NCBI GenBank assembly: GCA_018713755.1 | Contig: DVOG01000026.1 | Coordinates: forward strand, 1-5,482 | From: Candidatus Spyradosoma merdigallinarum | GTDB taxonomy: Bacteria > Verrucomicrobiota > Verrucomicrobiia > Opitutales > UBA953 | DNA length: 5,482 bases | Direction: 5' to 3' | Part shown: positions 5,113 through 5,482 of the stretch, piece by piece | Layout: each line of letters starts with the position of its first letter | Position numbering within the stretch: the stretch's first letter is position 1 | Program-made: the position numbers and the translations under genes | The notes under the pieces: generated by a model | Databases searched by the model: none | What the model was told of the DNA's origin: nothing | What the model saw: the letters and a program-made list of their open reading frames with translations, nothing else

Positions 5113-5482
5113 TCAGCGGCGCGTTCCGCGCCAGCTCAGCGCGCGGTGATGCACGGCGCGCATCGAGCCGTCCGCCTCGCTCACGTAAACTTCGACGACG
5201 TCCAGACGCGACGCGCGCGGGCGTTCCCGCATCGCGCCGAGAAACGCGTCCGCCGCGCGGCGCAGCGCCCGACGCTTGCGCGCGTCGACGGCGAAAACCG
5301 CGCCGCGCGGATCACCTTCCGCGCGCGTTTTCACTTCGACGAAAACGAGCGCCTCGCCGTCGCGCGCGATAATGTCGATTTCGTCTTTTCCCGCGCGAAA
5401 ATTCCGCCGCAGGATTTTCATGCCGCGCCGTTTTTTCAAAAAGTCCGCGGCGAATTTTTCGCCGGCGTCGCCGCGTTCCCGC
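5113..5482 (-). CDS. yraN: YraN / UPF0102 family protein (5' end cut by window edge)
   Basis: Predicted nuclease-fold protein of the UPF0102 family, related in fold to Holliday-junction resolvases; its cellular role is not settled. Counting from the first whole codon at 5481, 122 residues are visible. GDAGEKFAADFLKKRRGMKILRRNF at 4-28 matches the usual GxxGExxAaxyLxxxGyxIlxrNfr opening; DEIDIIARDG at 33-42 and FVEVKTR at 47-53 supply the acidic and Lys residues (Glu34, Asp36, Glu49, Lys51) of the PD-(D/E)XK-type site. LDVVEVYV is the usual late strand. The frame stays open to the window edge and the conserved GDAGE lies upstream of the internal TTG (5439) and ATG (5421), so those are not the start; probably only a few residues are missing. 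Stop at 5113-5115. The SulP gene lies downstream on the same strand. Confidence 0.9.
   Translation of the reverse strand, partial: RERGDAGEKFAADFLKKRRGMKILRRNFRAGKDEIDIIARDGEALVFVEVKTRAEGDPRGAVFAVDARKRRALRRAADAFLGAMRERPRASRLDVVEVYVSEADGSMRAVHHRALSWRGTRR

Larger units (their letters stand above)
32..5482. repeat. Dispersed GTTCCCGC / GCGTTCCCGC short repeat (16 copies)
   Basis: The octamer GTTCCCGC begins on plus at 32, 160, 489, 533, 1390, 1418, 1676, 1740, 1951, 3200, 3236, 4316, 5223 and 5475. Its complement GCGGGAAC begins at 2041 and 3283. Fifteen of 16 copies are preceded by C and eleven are the full decamer GCGTTCCCGC. Copies lie in five genes (U32, smpB, phosphatase, SulP, yraN) plus metX, in all three codon phases, and five lie in the roughly 580 nt between genes. 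By a rough estimate with about 64% GC, less than one octamer would be expected. This is counted by eye and could miss a copy. Confidence 0.8.

Noticed and set aside
32..5482. CRISPR array or tandem repeat made of the GTTCCCGC units
   Set aside because: Units are only 8-10 bp, irregularly spaced from tens to over 1,000 bases, in both orientations and inside conserved genes.

Overview
The window is a GC-rich stretch of bacterial housekeeping chromosome. It holds six protein genes, two of them cut by the window edges. All six belong to recognisable families: a peptidase U32 protein (minus, cut at the left edge), RNA polymerase omega subunit rpoZ, the tmRNA partner smpB, a YwlE-like low-molecular-weight phosphatase, the homoserine O-acyltransferase metX (these four on plus), a SulP/SLC26 anion transporter and a YraN/UPF0102 nuclease-fold protein (both minus, YraN cut at the right edge); counting the cut ones, that is seven coding regions. 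The very short omega protein (71 aa, with the core LINVVSRRVHQL) recalls omega subunits of the Verrucomicrobiota/Opitutae group. That taxonomic guess rests on memory of the family and is only tentative. There is no sign of phage, plasmid, transposon, CRISPR array or RNA gene.

Layout: 1-440 is the start of the U32 gene, reading leftward. 441-628 is a divergent promoter region. 629-1403 carries rpoZ and smpB, both with GTG starts and no visible Shine-Dalgarno. 1404-1525 carries a candidate promoter and an A/T hairpin. 1526-3188 is a two-gene unit of phosphatase and metX that overlap by 14 nt, with a strong Shine-Dalgarno for metX inside the phosphatase gene. 3189-3246 is a short convergent gap. 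3247-4983 is the SulP gene. 4984-5112 is its promoter region and the end of yraN. 5113-5482 is yraN. No gene-free stretch exceeds 300 bases.

Functionally the genes are a mix rather than one pathway: transcription (omega), ribosome rescue (SmpB), probable protein dephosphorylation, methionine biosynthesis (MetX), anion uptake (SulP), a U32 family that includes RNA-hydroxylating enzymes, and a nuclease-fold protein of unclear role.

The most striking signal is not a gene. The octamer GTTCCCGC occurs 16 times, 11 of them as the decamer GCGTTCCCGC. It falls in coding sequence in all three reading frames and is denser between genes. Fourteen of 16 copies lie on the plus strand regardless of gene direction. 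This is the pattern of a genome-wide short DNA signal such as an uptake sequence, a Chi-like site or an FtsK-orienting sequence, but its role here is unknown.
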